DNA from: Clostridia bacterium | Lineage (GTDB): Bacteria; Bacillota; Clostridia; Christensenellales; Christensenellaceae | Length of the DNA stretch: 64,000 nt | Direction: 5' to 3' | Assembly (NCBI GenBank): GCA_014805015.1 | Contig: JAAUYQ010000093.1 | Location: 62,001 to 126,000 of the forward strand | Part shown: positions 1 to 8,086 of the stretch, one piece after another | Position numbering within the stretch: position 1 is the first letter of the stretch | How the letters are laid out: each line of letters starts with the position of its first letter | The notes under the pieces: generated by a model | Databases searched by the model: none | Seen by the model: only the letters and a program-made list of their open reading frames with translations | Told to the model about the DNA's origin: nothing | Made by a program: the position numbers and the translations under genes

Positions 1-113
1 TCTCCGAAGGTGAACAGAGGACTGTCCGAACCGGCCGCTTTCTCCACTGCGGAGACAGCCCGCCTGACGCCGAAGCAGAAGCCGGCCGTAGAAGCAGTGC
101 GAATCTCTTTCAT
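1..113 (-). CDS. ispH: 4-hydroxy-3-methylbut-2-enyl diphosphate reductase, N-terminal part
   Basis: Only the first 37 or so codons are inside the window; the gene runs off its low-coordinate edge. The translation begins MKEIRTASTAGFCFGVRRAV. GFCFGV is the IspH/LytB signature carrying the first cysteine ligand of the [4Fe-4S] cluster. The enzyme makes IPP and DMAPP in the last step of the MEP isoprenoid pathway, in the cytosol. The ATG at 113 overlaps the plsC stop (ATGA), so the two are translationally coupled, and the cmk-plsC-ispH order is common in Clostridia. Isoprenoid synthesis also appears nearby as ispA. Whether the rest of the gene is intact, or fused to an S1 domain as in some Clostridia, cannot be seen. 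Confidence 0.93.
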   Translation of the reverse strand, partial: MKEIRTASTAGFCFGVRRAVSAVEKAAGSDSPLFTFG

Positions 114-700
114 GGCCGGCCTGCCAGATCCTGCATAGCCTTGTAGAGAACCTCGGTTGCTTTTTCCACCTGGACAGAATTGACCCGGCCCGGGAACATT
201 TCTGTAAGGTTCACCGGGGAACCGTAGGTAATGCTGACCCGATGCCAAAGCTTGTACTTTCCCCGGATGTAGGCCGGCACGACCGGCACCCCGCTCCGCA
301 GTGCCAGCAGTGCGGCACCTGCTTCGAACGGCTGCAGGCCCTCGTCCCGGGTGCGGGTGCCTTCCGGGAACATGCCCAGAATCTTACCCTCCCTGAGAGC
401 CTTGATCGCAGTTTTTACGGCACCGATGTCGCCGCTGCCGCGGGAAATCGGAATAGCGTGCAGACGGGTCAGGAAAAAACGGGCCAGCGGATGCCGGAAC
501 AGTTCTTCTTTGGCCAGATACCAGACCGGCCGGCCGCGGACACTCATTCCGAGCACAATTGGATCCCAGTTGCTGCGATGATTGCAGACAATCAGAAAGC
601 CGCCCTTGATCCGCCGGCAGTTATCCGCCCCGCGGATCTTCAGGAAAAAGCTGAATTTCAGCACCAGGACAGCCAGCAGCCACGTAAAAGCGTAGATCAT
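110..700 (-). CDS. plsC: 1-acyl-sn-glycerol-3-phosphate acyltransferase (PlsC family)
   Basis: This 196-residue protein transfers an acyl group to lysophosphatidic acid to make phosphatidic acid for membrane lipids. A hydrophobic N-terminal segment (residues 3-20) suggests membrane anchoring. The HX4D catalytic motif is NHRSNWD at 40-46, and the glycerol-phosphate-binding motif FPEGTR is at 111-116, followed by a VPVVPAYI strand near 138-145. Length is normal for short bacterial PlsC. The start overlaps the cmk stop by four bases (ATGA) and the stop overlaps the ispH start, so cmk-plsC-ispH is one tightly coupled unit. Family assignment is secure; preferred acyl donor and substrate are not visible. 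Confidence 0.95.
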   Translation of the reverse strand: MIYAFTWLLAVLVLKFSFFLKIRGADNCRRIKGGFLIVCNHRSNWDPIVLGMSVRGRPVWYLAKEELFRHPLARFFLTRLHAIPISRGSGDIGAVKTAIKALREGKILGMFPEGTRTRDEGLQPFEAGAALLALRSGVPVVPAYIRGKYKLWHRVSITYGSPVNLTEMFPGRVNSVQVEKATEVLYKAMQDLAGRP

Positions 701-1356
701 GCTTGCCCCCGTACGATGCGCAGGATCTCTGCAGCAGCCTCCTGCTGAGACATGGCGGTCGTGTCGATCAGCACCTGATCCGGAGCCTGTCTGAGCGGTG
801 CATACTCCCGGTGCATATCCTGCGCATCCCGGCGGCGGATCTCCGCTTCGATTTCCTCTTCGCTCACGTCCTGTCCAAGGCGCAGCAGATCACGCCGCCG
901 GCGCTCCGCGCGGGCCCGCGGCGAAGCCGTCAGGTAAAACTTGTAGTCCGCGTCAGGCAGGACGTACGAACCAATATCGCGGCCGTCCATAATGATGTCG
1001 TAGCCGGCCGCCGTGCGCCGCTGCAGCTCAACAAGTTTATCGCGGACGCCTGGAAAGGCGGCGACGCTGCTTGCCTGCATCGCCGCCTCCGGTGAGCGGA
1101 TCCTGCCGGTCATATCCTGACCGTTGACGCAGACTTTCTGCGAGTCACCGTCGAATTCCACTTTCATCTCCACGGAAGGCAGAGCATCCGTGACCGCCGC
1201 CCCGTCTGCTGTGTCAATGCCGGCATCCGCAAGGGCGACACCAATTGCCCGGTACATGGCTCCCGTGTCGAGGTACTTGAAACCAAGCTGCGCTGCCACC
1301 TCCCTGGCCACCGTGCTCTTCCCCGCGCCGGCGGGTCCGTCGATCGCAATCTGCAT
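697..1356 (-). CDS. cmk: Cytidylate kinase
   Basis: 219 residues. It phosphorylates CMP and dCMP using ATP. The P-loop is GPAGAGKST at 7-15. DTGAMYRA near 30-37 is the CMP-binding signature, and DGRDIGSYVLPDADYKFYL in the second half is the conserved NMP-binding and LID-proximal block with the arginine-rich segment after it. Length fits the bacterial Cmk family (about 220). The gene starts 4 bases after the ispA stop and overlaps plsC. In many Clostridia cmk is followed by plsC and ispH, exactly as here. Confidence 0.97.
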   Translation of the reverse strand: MQIAIDGPAGAGKSTVAREVAAQLGFKYLDTGAMYRAIGVALADAGIDTADGAAVTDALPSVEMKVEFDGDSQKVCVNGQDMTGRIRSPEAAMQASSVAAFPGVRDKLVELQRRTAAGYDIIMDGRDIGSYVLPDADYKFYLTASPRARAERRRRDLLRLGQDVSEEEIEAEIRRRDAQDMHREYAPLRQAPDQVLIDTTAMSQQEAAAEILRIVRGQA

Positions 1357-1360
1357 GACT

Positions 1361-2236
1361 TTACGTGTTCCTCCTCAGCATCCTCAGTGCGAGTTCCCGA
1401 AGCGGTCCGCCAGCCTCGCCGAGAGGCCGCAGGGCGTCCACTGCCTGCTGCGTGTTCTCTTCAGCCATCCGCCGTGACGCCTCCACTCCGAACAGCCGTG
1501 GAAAAGTGTATTTCTGGTCGCGCTCGTCCTTGCCCGGTGTTTTCCCCAGCTCTTCGCTGCTTCCCTCCACATCGAGAATGTCGTCTACAATCTGGAAAGC
1601 CACGCCGATATGCTCTCCAAAAGCGCGCACCATGTCAATATCTGTCCCTTTGGCACCTGCCAGCTCCGCACCCGAAACCAGGGAGGCCGTGATCATGTCG
1701 CCCGTCTTATGAGTGTGGATAAACCGCAGTTCATGCTCAGTGAGTTCGCGGCCATCGCTTTCGATGTCTGCCGACTGACCCGCCAGCATGCCCTGCACTC
1801 CGGCTCCTCTGGCTACGGTCCGCATGGCCCGCAGATGACGTTCTGCGTTATCCACATAACGCAGAGCATTGTCAATCATCACTGCATAAGCGGCACCCTG
1901 CAGTCCGTCGCCGGCCAGCACAGCAAAAGCCTCTCCGAACATGACATGACTCGTCGGACGTCCCCGGCGCAGCTCATCGTTGTCCATGGCGGGCAGGTCG
2001 TCATGAATCAGGGAATAGGTGTGGATCATCTCAATGGCACAGGCCACGTCGAGGCACTCTTCCAGGCTGCCGCCGAACATGGCATTGGCCATCAGATTCA
2101 TCACCGGCCGCAGTCGTTTGCCACCGGCAGCTATGCTGTAGTGCATTGCCTCTTTCAGGGCCGGATATGCTATGTCCTGTGAGAGCAGCTCTTCGAGCCG
2201 GGCGTTGACAAGTTCCCGGTAATCTTCAGTCGTCAT
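1361..2236 (-). CDS. ispA: Polyprenyl (farnesyl/geranyl) diphosphate synthase
   Basis: 291 residues, a short-chain trans-prenyltransferase that condenses IPP with allylic diphosphates. Both aspartate-rich Mg-binding motifs are present: DDLPAMD at 79-85 and DDILD at 218-222. GGKRLRP near 38-44 is the IPP-binding motif. The gene follows xseA-xseB, a standard firmicute order, although dxs, often next, is absent. Product chain length (C10 or C15) cannot be fixed here; FPP is the usual role. The start codon ATGACG is preceded by a hairpin placed between an AAAGGAG and the ATG (see the repeat at 2237-2280), so its initiation region is unusual. Confidence 0.94.
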   Translation of the reverse strand: MTTEDYRELVNARLEELLSQDIAYPALKEAMHYSIAAGGKRLRPVMNLMANAMFGGSLEECLDVACAIEMIHTYSLIHDDLPAMDNDELRRGRPTSHVMFGEAFAVLAGDGLQGAAYAVMIDNALRYVDNAERHLRAMRTVARGAGVQGMLAGQSADIESDGRELTEHELRFIHTHKTGDMITASLVSGAELAGAKGTDIDMVRAFGEHIGVAFQIVDDILDVEGSSEELGKTPGKDERDQKYTFPRLFGVEASRRMAEENTQQAVDALRPLGEAGGPLRELALRMLRRNT

Positions 2237-2280
2237 AAAAATGCGGCTCCCGGCCGAAGCCTGGTTGCCGCGCTCCTTTC
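2237..2280 (-). repeat. Hairpin between ribosome-binding site and ispA start (weak member of the IscB-end family)
   Basis: Read on the minus strand: AAAGGAG, one base, GCGGC, an inner loop with a TTCG-capped stem, GCCGC, six bases (ATTTTT), then the ispA ATGA. The outer arms are 2267-2271 and 2243-2247. The geometry equals that of the three clearer copies in front of the M24 peptidase, hslV and gatA: SD plus one base, GCGG-type outer stem, exactly six bases, ATGA. The inner sequence is shorter and lacks the TTCCTCC-like stretch, so common descent is inferred from layout rather than sequence. It could be an unrelated leader hairpin. Confidence 0.5.
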
Positions 2281-2297
2281 TGTGCTGCCGCGAAACG

Positions 2298-2489
2298 TCA
2301 GTCTGCCGTTTCGATTATTTCTATCTGCTGCTGGTACTGCTCGAGCATCTTTTCTGCTTCCCGTACCAGGCTGACTCCCTTCTCATACAACTTGAGAGCC
2401 TCGTTCATGCGGATATTCTCCTGCGTCATTTCCTCATTGATGTGCCGCAGTTCCTCGAGATAGCTCTCAATGCTTCTCTGTTCTTCCAT
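2298..2489 (-). CDS. xseB: Exodeoxyribonuclease VII small subunit
   Basis: 63 residues beginning MEEQRSIESYLEEL, an all-helical subunit that binds several-to-one along XseA to form exonuclease VII, which degrades single-stranded DNA to oligonucleotides. KLYEKGVSLVREAEKML is the family core. An open frame continues upstream to 2612, but the ATG at 2489 is preferred because GGAGG lies nine bases before it and the usual XseB length (60-80) is restored. The start lies inside the last codons of xseA (overlap 23 bases), the common arrangement for this pair. Confidence 0.92.
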   Translation of the reverse strand: MEEQRSIESYLEELRHINEEMTQENIRMNEALKLYEKGVSLVREAEKMLEQYQQQIEIIETAD

Positions 2490-3684
2490 CAGGCGCATCC
2501 TCCAGTATTCGGGCAGACCGGTGTCCGTCTGCAAAAAGCAGCTGCACATGATCGTCCGGTCTGAGCTGCGCGGCGCTGTGTATCCGGCGGCCGTCCCGCA
2601 CCACGACGGCATAGCCGCTCCTGAGGATGCGTCCCGGATTCAGGTCTTCCAGCCGGCTAAGCTGCGCACGCAGCTCACTTTTGCGCCGCTCCAGCAGATG
2701 CTGCAGTTGCTGAAGTCCTGAACGCACAAAAAAACGCAGCTGGCCGCGCACGATATCCAGCTTCTGCGTGACCGCAAGTGAACGCAGTGCCCGGCTTTCC
2801 GCCTGGAGCTGCGAATGCCTTTTCGCCAGCACCTGCTGCATCGCGATCCCGAGACCGCGCCTGAACGTGCGCAGCTGCTCCATGATCTGGTCCCGGTCCG
2901 GAACGGCAATCTCCGCTGCCGCGGAAGGCGTCGGTGCCCGTCTGTCTGCAACCAGATCGCAGAGCGATACGTCTGTCTCATGGCCGACAGCGCTCACAAC
3001 CGGAATCCTCGAAGCGGCGACCGCTTCCACCACTCCCTCGTCATTGAAAGCACTCAGGTCACCTGCGCTGCCGCCGCCACGCGCCACAATCAGGATGTCC
3101 GCGCGTGCGTCCGCACTCGCCCGGCTTATCGCCCGCACCAGCGAAGCCGGAGCCCGTTCTCCCTGTACAAGGGCCGGGTACACGTCAATGGCCACGCCGG
3201 GATTGCGACGTCCCGCCACCTGCAGAATATCCTGCAGCGCAGCCCCCTCGCGGGAGGTGACAACAGCAATCCGTCTTGGCAGGGCCGGCAGCGGACGCTT
3301 CCGCCGCACGTCGAACAATCCTCTTGCTTCCAGCCGGTTTTTAAGCTCGAGCAGCCGCAGAAAGATCTCGCCGACGCCCGCCAGCTGCATCTTCCTGACC
3401 TGTACGCGGAAACGGCCGGTGCGGCGGTACAGGCTCATCACGCCCTGGACTTTCACCCGCTGACCGTTCATCAGCATGCTTTCCATACGGCTGAGGTCAT
3501 CGCGGAAGATCAGACAGTCGACGCTCGCCTCCTCATCCACCAGGGCAAAGTAGGCGATACCGTGGCGAACCGCCGGCTTTTCTATCTCTCCCTCGATCCA
3601 TGCATCACGCAGAAAGGCGTCCTGAGCAAGCCGGGAGCCGACATACCCATTCAGCTGCGCGACAGAGATTGTGAAATCACTCAA
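2467..3684 (-). CDS. xseA: Exodeoxyribonuclease VII large subunit
   Basis: 405 residues. The N-terminal OB-fold (about 5-100, with YFALVDEEASVDCLIF) binds single-stranded DNA. The catalytic domain follows, with RRIAVVTSREGAALQDIL and ARGGGSAGDLSAFNDE, both strongly conserved in the family, then a coiled-coil segment that recruits XseB. Length is normal for the shorter firmicute form. The start overlaps the folD stop (ATGA) and the 3' end overlaps xseB. Role: processing of single-stranded DNA in repair. Confidence 0.96.
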   Translation of the reverse strand: MSDFTISVAQLNGYVGSRLAQDAFLRDAWIEGEIEKPAVRHGIAYFALVDEEASVDCLIFRDDLSRMESMLMNGQRVKVQGVMSLYRRTGRFRVQVRKMQLAGVGEIFLRLLELKNRLEARGLFDVRRKRPLPALPRRIAVVTSREGAALQDILQVAGRRNPGVAIDVYPALVQGERAPASLVRAISRASADARADILIVARGGGSAGDLSAFNDEGVVEAVAASRIPVVSAVGHETDVSLCDLVADRRAPTPSAAAEIAVPDRDQIMEQLRTFRRGLGIAMQQVLAKRHSQLQAESRALRSLAVTQKLDIVRGQLRFFVRSGLQQLQHLLERRKSELRAQLSRLEDLNPGRILRSGYAVVVRDGRRIHSAAQLRPDDHVQLLFADGHRSARILEDAPDGRTEKH

Positions 3685-4526
3685 TGGCCCCGCTCGTAGC
3701 TGTCCACCGTGTTGGCGAGCAGCATCGCAATCGTCATCGGTCCGACGCCGCCGGGCACCGGCGTGATATAGCCGGCCTTCTCGCTCACGGCCTCAAAATC
3801 AACGTCGCCGACAAGGCTGTCGCCGACCCGGTTGGTGCCGACGTCGATGACCACTGCGCCCTCCTTTACATGGTCCGCACCGATCAGTTCCGGCTGACCG
3901 GTTGCAACAACCAGAATATCCGCATCCGCGCATTTGTCAGCCAGATCTGGTGTGCGTGAGTGGCAGATCGTTACCGTTGCATTGTTCTCGAGCAGCATCA
4001 TGGCGACCGGCTTGCCGACAATGGTGCTGCGGCCGACCACGACAGCATGCTTGCCTTCTATCTCTGTGCCGGTGCTGCGGATCAGCTCGATGATCCCCTG
4101 CGGCGTGCACGAGAGCACCCCGCTGCGGCCGCTGAACAGCGCACCCTCGTTGAGAAGATGGAATCCGTCCACATCCTTGCGCGGATCAATGGCATTCTGG
4201 ATCTGCTCTTCCGATATCTGCTCCGGCAGCGGCAGCTGCACCAGGATACCGTCCACTTCCGGATCATTATTGTAGCCTTCTATGATGCTGACGAGAGCAC
4301 CCTGCGTGACCGTCTCGGGCAGCTGGTGCACCCGCGAGCTGATTCCGACTTCCTCGCAGGCCCGCTTCTTGTTGCGGACATAGATCTGCGACGCCGGATC
4401 GTTTCCAACCAGGATGACGACAATCCCCGGAGTCCGCCCCCGGGTCTTTTTCAGTTCTTCGATCCGCTGCTTCAGCGAGGAGCGGATGTCCGCCGCAATT
4501 TTCTTTCCATCAATGATCTCTGCCAT
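3681..4526 (-). CDS. folD: Bifunctional methylenetetrahydrofolate dehydrogenase/cyclohydrolase
   Basis: 281 residues. It interconverts 5,10-methylene-, 5,10-methenyl- and 10-formyl-THF. The conserved Tyr and Lys of the active site are in IYVRNKKRACEEVG (about 48-62), VDGFHLLNEG is the folate-binding block, GRSTIVGKPVAMML is the NADP Rossmann loop, and PVPGGVGPMTIAML near the C terminus is the family signature. 10-Formyl-THF made here feeds Fmt, encoded in this window, and methylene-THF feeds TrmFO. The gene lies between nusB and xseA, a widespread firmicute order. An AGGAGGACGCATC leader gives a good ribosome-binding site. Confidence 0.97.
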   Translation of the reverse strand: MAEIIDGKKIAADIRSSLKQRIEELKKTRGRTPGIVVILVGNDPASQIYVRNKKRACEEVGISSRVHQLPETVTQGALVSIIEGYNNDPEVDGILVQLPLPEQISEEQIQNAIDPRKDVDGFHLLNEGALFSGRSGVLSCTPQGIIELIRSTGTEIEGKHAVVVGRSTIVGKPVAMMLLENNATVTICHSRTPDLADKCADADILVVATGQPELIGADHVKEGAVVIDVGTNRVGDSLVGDVDFEAVSEKAGYITPVPGGVGPMTIAMLLANTVDSYERGH

Positions 4527-4562
4527 GATGCGTCCTCCTGCAATCTGTCTTTATATACGAAA

Positions 4563-4586
4563 GAACCGATGCGGGTGCACCGGTCC
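4563..4586 (-). other. Intergenic hairpin between nusB and folD
   Basis: A 10-bp stem (two G-T pairs) with a four-base loop lies about 15 bases after the nusB stop. On the minus strand it is followed by TTTCGTATATAAAG. The T-run is only three bases, so it is a weak or partial terminator at best; the TATATA that follows could be a -10 element for folD, but no convincing -35 is visible. It may also be a transcript-processing or stabilising stem. Confidence 0.4.
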
Positions 4587-4601
4587 TTCTTGTTCCCGCG
4601 T

Positions 4602-5009
4602 CTATCTGCTGTTCAGGTAGCCGCCTAACAGCCCGTTCACGAACTTATACGCTTTGTCAGTAGAATACTTCTTTGCAAGCTCTACGGCTTCATTGACCGC
4701 CAGCTTAGGCGGAACCTCAAGATACATGATCTCCAGCAGCGCCAGCCGCAGAATGGCCAGATCCACCTTCGAAATTCTCTCGAAACGCCAGTTCTTTGAA
4801 TTGGCTTCGATCACTTCGTCCACTTTCCCGAGAGATTCCGGCAGCAGCTGCGAGATCCTGTCGAGGTACTCCCGGTCCGCATCGCCCAGGGTGCGGACAT
4901 CCACAACATGCGGCGCGTCTTCCTCAAAGATCACCTGACCGTCCGATCCGTGCATGTCGTAGTCGTAGAGCATACGCATGGCTGCCTCACGGGCGTTGCG
5001 TCTTACCAT
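4602..5009 (-). CDS. nusB: Transcription antitermination factor NusB
   Basis: 135 residues, all-helical, beginning VRRNAREAAMRMLYDYDMHG, the NusB N-terminal signature. The C-terminal part has LRLALLEIMYLEVPPKLAVNEAVELAKKY split over two helices, conserved through the family. NusB with S10 (NusE) binds boxA RNA in rRNA leaders to suppress termination. It sits one base downstream of the DUF2273 gene, and the block asp23-amaP-DUF2273-nusB is typical of Clostridia. Confidence 0.96.
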   Translation of the reverse strand: MVRRNAREAAMRMLYDYDMHGSDGQVIFEEDAPHVVDVRTLGDADREYLDRISQLLPESLGKVDEVIEANSKNWRFERISKVDLAILRLALLEIMYLEVPPKLAVNEAVELAKKYSTDKAYKFVNGLLGGYLNSR

Positions 5010-5010
5010 A

Positions 5011-5232
5011 CTACTGTTCTCCCGGCTTCGTAAACAGACGTCTGAAGAAGTCAGGGATGCGCTCCGTCACTTCCGGATGCGCTCCGAGGTAAGCTCCCAC
5101 ACCGGTGCAGACCACAATCAGCAATGTGGCCCAGAAACCGATCGTCAGAAAGAGGATTGCGACTGCCAGACCGCACACGAGCCCGATGAACCGTCCGCGG
5201 TTCTGCGAAATCCATTCAAGGATCCACTTCAT
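5011..5232 (-). CDS. DUF2273 small membrane protein
   Basis: 73 residues with two hydrophobic segments in tandem (about 15-31 and 33-48) and a charged C-terminal tail, matching DUF2273. It is almost always encoded between amaP and nusB in Firmicutes, as here. Function is unproven; co-occurrence with Asp23 and AmaP suggests a part in the envelope-stress scaffold at the membrane. It ends one base before nusB, so the two are probably translated together. Confidence 0.88.
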   Translation of the reverse strand: MKWILEWISQNRGRFIGLVCGLAVAILFLTIGFWATLLIVVCTGVGAYLGAHPEVTERIPDFFRRLFTKPGEQ

Positions 5233-5244
5233 GTCGGCCTCCCG

Positions 5245-5811
5245 TCAGGAAACGCGGGGGGCGGTCATGCCGCTCTTGCTGTCCTCCACATCCGCCACGG
5301 TGATTTTCATATCGCGGATGTGCACGCCGGTCTGCGACTGAATCTCATTCTCCAGTTTCGCCTGCAGCGCCTTGGTAACGTCCGGGATATTCTCGTTCGG
5401 CAGCACCGACAGATTCGTGGAAACGTCTACATAATCACCGTGCGACACCACCCGCGTATGCGCAGCTTTGATCTCCCGCGTATTGGTGATCTCTCTCTGG
5501 ATCAGCTCTTCGATCGCCTTCACGGTGATCACGATCGAGCCGCCGTTGAAGTCAGCCACCTGAGCAACGGCCGCCGGACGCTTATGCATACCGAAGAACA
5601 TGATGATAAACGCTATGACGATCAGAACCACACATACGGCTGCATAGAGGAACTTATACCAGAAACCGCCGTGCAGTGCCGTTGCCGCCACGCTCTCAAG
5701 CGGCCCTGAGCTCACAAACCCGAACATGGATATCAGAATGAAGATAAGGGAGCCGATAATCACCGCCAGAAAGATGGTGAGCAGCACTCTCATGCCAACG
5801 CTCATTCTCAT
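5245..5811 (-). CDS. amaP: Alkaline shock response membrane anchor protein AmaP
   Basis: 188 residues. Two transmembrane segments (about 7-29 and 54-74) are followed by a soluble region of Asp23-like fold (about 88-180). In Staphylococcus AmaP anchors Asp23 at the membrane; the same role is inferred here because asp23 lies immediately upstream. The ribosome-binding site TAGGAGG precedes ATGAGA by six bases. A small CCCGGT/ACCGGG hairpin lies in the short gap after asp23, without a T-run. Confidence 0.9.
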   Translation of the reverse strand: MRMSVGMRVLLTIFLAVIIGSLIFILISMFGFVSSGPLESVAATALHGGFWYKFLYAAVCVVLIVIAFIIMFFGMHKRPAAVAQVADFNGGSIVITVKAIEELIQREITNTREIKAAHTRVVSHGDYVDVSTNLSVLPNENIPDVTKALQAKLENEIQSQTGVHIRDMKITVADVEDSKSGMTAPRVS

Positions 5812-5862
5812 GGTCTGCCTCCTAGCAACCTGCCCGGTTCGGACCGGGGAGAAACCTCTGTC

Positions 5863-6324
5863 TTATTTGACGCGCGGGGCTGCCGGCTCCGGCTTCTGTT
5901 CTTCCTGCGTCTCCGCTGCAGCGGCCGGCTGCTGCGGCTGCTGTTCCTTGAAGCGGATGCCCTGAACAGCAACATTCACTTCGACAACTTTCAGACCGGT
6001 CATGGTCTCAATCGCCTTCTTGACGCTGCTCTGAATCTGCTCAGCAACCTGGGTGATCGGGCGGCCATATTCAGCCACAATAGCGATATCCACCGCAACT
6101 TCCTCCTGACCGACCTCAACCTTGATGCCCTTGGAAAGATTCTTGCGTCCGATCAGCTCGCCCATTCCGTCCGCGATGCCGCCGCTCATACCGGCCACGC
6201 CCGGAATATCCGCCGCTGCCAGACCGGCGATTGTGGCGATTACTTCGCTCGCAAAAGTGACGGTACCATTGCTTTCCTTCTTGACCGCAGTGTTGTCATG
6301 TGTGCTCAAGCTTGTGTCTGCCAT
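5863..6324 (-). CDS. Asp23/Gls24 family envelope stress response protein
   Basis: 153 residues. The core (about 20-125) has the family pattern GTVTFASEVIATIAGLAAADIPGV (split), then KVEVGQEEVAVDIAIVAEYG and the C-terminal VVEVNVAVQGIRF strand. A tail of about 28 residues rich in Gln, Pro, Ala and Glu follows and is probably disordered. The partner AmaP is encoded directly downstream. The leader contains a strong hairpin with an 8-base T-run, so expression may be set by read-through from efp or by an internal promoter. Confidence 0.93.
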   Translation of the reverse strand: MADTSLSTHDNTAVKKESNGTVTFASEVIATIAGLAAADIPGVAGMSGGIADGMGELIGRKNLSKGIKVEVGQEEVAVDIAIVAEYGRPITQVAEQIQSSVKKAIETMTGLKVVEVNVAVQGIRFKEQQPQQPAAAAETQEEQKPEPAAPRVK

Positions 6325-6347
6325 AGCTTCCTTGCCTCCATTGTCTG

Positions 6348-6384
6348 AAAAAAAATTGTGGACAGCCAGCCAGGCCCGCTGTCC
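6348..6384 (-). terminator. Terminator or attenuator between efp and asp23
   Basis: On the minus strand the stem GGACAGC/GCTGTCC (outer arms 6378-6384 and 6360-6366) is followed by ACAA and eight T (6348-6355). A second GGACAGCC just upstream (6385-6392) can pair with the same 3' arm, giving two mutually exclusive folds. A TATTAT at 6419-6424 could be a -10 element, which would place the hairpin in the asp23 leader rather than only at the efp end. The hairpin itself is clear; the switching idea is inference. Confidence 0.7.
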
Positions 6385-6456
6385 GGCTGTCCCCTGCGAG
6401 ACGGCCGCTTCCTAACTCATAATACCGCGTGCGCACAGCGCCTAAACGGCGAAGCG

Positions 6457-7014
6457 TCAGACGCGTTCCATATACTCCCCGGTACGGGTGTCGATGCGGA
6501 TACGGTCGCCGGTGCTGATAAACAGCGGCACCATAATCTTGGCTCCGGTCTCCATAATCGCCGGTTTGTTGCCGGCTGTGGCTGTGTCCCCCTTGAAGCC
6601 GGGCTCTGTCTCTGTCACCTCAAGCTCAACAAAGTTGGGCGCTTCCACCGAGAAGGGCTCACCCTTGAAGAAGCGAATCGTCACGTTCATGTTTTCTTTG
6701 ATGTACGGCAGCGCATCCTCGACCTGGGTGCGGTTCAGCGGCAGCTGTTCGTACGTTTCCGTATCCATGAAGTGGAAAATGTCTCCATCCGAGTAGAGAT
6801 ATTCCATGTCCTTCTTTTCCACATGGGCTTTGGGAAATTTCTCTGTCGGATTGAAGGTGCGCTCAAGCACGTTGCCGTTGACGACATTCTTGATTTTTGT
6901 GCGCACAAAAGCGGCTCCCTTGCCGGGCTTGACATGCTGAAAATCCACAATCTGCCAGACACCACCATCGATTTCCACGGTCATGCCTTTTCTGAACTCA
7001 CCTGCTGAAACCAT
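6457..7014 (-). CDS. efp: Elongation factor P
   Basis: 185 residues, three beta-barrel domains. It relieves ribosome stalling at polyproline stretches. The modifiable tip residue is Lys32 in PGKGAAF (30-36). [11 protein letters not shown] and the C-terminal [17 protein letters not shown] are the conserved domain III blocks. GGAGGACCAA gives a strong ribosome-binding site before ATG 7014. It follows the M24 peptidase gene by 19 bases, the pepP-efp order common in Firmicutes. No modification enzyme is encoded in the window. Confidence 0.97.
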   Translation of the reverse strand: MVSAGEFRKGMTVEIDGGVWQIVDFQHVKPGKGAAFVRTKIKNVVNGNVLERTFNPTEKFPKAHVEKKDMEYLYSDGDIFHFMDTETYEQLPLNRTQVEDALPYIKENMNVTIRFFKGEPFSVEAPNFVELEVTETEPGFKGDTATAGNKPAIMETGAKIMVPLFISTGDRIRIDTRTGEYMERV

Positions 7015-7033
7015 TTGGTCCTCCTTAGGAAAC

Positions 7034-8086
7034 TCACAAAACGATCAGGTCTTTGGGGAACGTGTAGAGACTGCCGATTCCGGCCACGCACGTATCTTCA
7101 ATACGGACGCCGCCAAGGCCTTCCACATAGATGCCCGGTTCGATTGTGAACACGTTTCCCTCTGCGATCACAGCCTTGGAGGCGGCACTGATCAGCGGCA
7201 GCTCATGGATCTGCAGGCCAACGCCGTGTCCGGTCGCGTGCCCGAAGTTCTCCGCATACCCTTTTTTCTGGATGAACCGGCGGGCCGCGCTGTCAACCTT
7301 GGCAGCGCTGATTCCGATCTCAGCCGTGTCCAAAGCCCGTTTCTGCGCTTGTTCCACTATATCATAGATGGTTTTCAATTTAGCGTCAACGCGGCCGATT
7401 GCAAAGGTCCGCGTGATATCACTGCAGTAGCCCTGGAAGCGGCAGCCGAAATCGAGAGTCAGCATATCGCCCTCCTGCAGCTTATACGACGTGGTTGTCG
7501 CGTGCGGGATGGCACTGTTCGGTCCGCCGGCCACTATCGGTTCGAAGGCGCTGTCCATGCCCCGGATGCTCATTTCATAGTAGAGACGGGCGCGGATATC
7601 GAATTCGGAGACTCCGGTGCCGATATGCGGCAGCACAGCCTCGAGAACCTCTTCTGTTGCCCTGCAGGCTGTAGCAATCAGGTCGATCTCTTGCTGCGTC
7701 TTGACAGATCGCAGCTCAAGCAGCATTTCCGAGATATCCACGAAGCTGTGCACGCCGAGCTCATTTTTGAGACGGCCGAAATCAGCGACTGTGATGTAGT
7801 CTTCCTCGATCCCGAGCAGAACAGGCCGGTCGGCATACAGCGCATCCCGGATGGCTGGATAGCGTTCTTCCCTTGTCGTCACCTGCACGGCAACGTCGGG
7901 GCCGACGTCTTTTTTCGCCTGCTCTGCGTAGCGCGAATCTGTGAAAAGCTGTGCGCCGCGGGCAGTCACAAGCACCTGGGAATCGTGACCGCTGAAACCG
8001 GTCACATAGCGCACGTTGTCAGGTGAGCAGATCAGATAGTCTTCCGCCGTTCCCTGCGCCAGGATATTTGACACCACTGCGTTCAT
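7034..8086 (-). CDS. M24 family metallopeptidase (Xaa-Pro aminopeptidase-like)
   Basis: About 350 residues. An N-terminal creatinase-like domain (1-120) precedes the pita-bread domain with all metal ligands visible: the two Asp in [18 protein letters not shown], the His in [14 protein letters not shown] and the two Glu in [11 protein letters not shown] and GGVRIEDT. It cleaves N-terminal residues before proline and sits upstream of efp as in many Firmicutes. The ATG at 8086 is chosen; a TTG one codon earlier is also in frame. Its start codon is the ATGA at the edge of an IscB-type element scar, so the native ribosome-binding site has been replaced. Confidence 0.92.
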   Translation of the reverse strand: MNAVVSNILAQGTAEDYLICSPDNVRYVTGFSGHDSQVLVTARGAQLFTDSRYAEQAKKDVGPDVAVQVTTREERYPAIRDALYADRPVLLGIEEDYITVADFGRLKNELGVHSFVDISEMLLELRSVKTQQEIDLIATACRATEEVLEAVLPHIGTGVSEFDIRARLYYEMSIRGMDSAFEPIVAGGPNSAIPHATTTSYKLQEGDMLTLDFGCRFQGYCSDITRTFAIGRVDAKLKTIYDIVEQAQKRALDTAEIGISAAKVDSAARRFIQKKGYAENFGHATGHGVGLQIHELPLISAASKAVIAEGNVFTIEPGIYVEGLGGVRIEDTCVAGIGSLYTFPKDLIVL

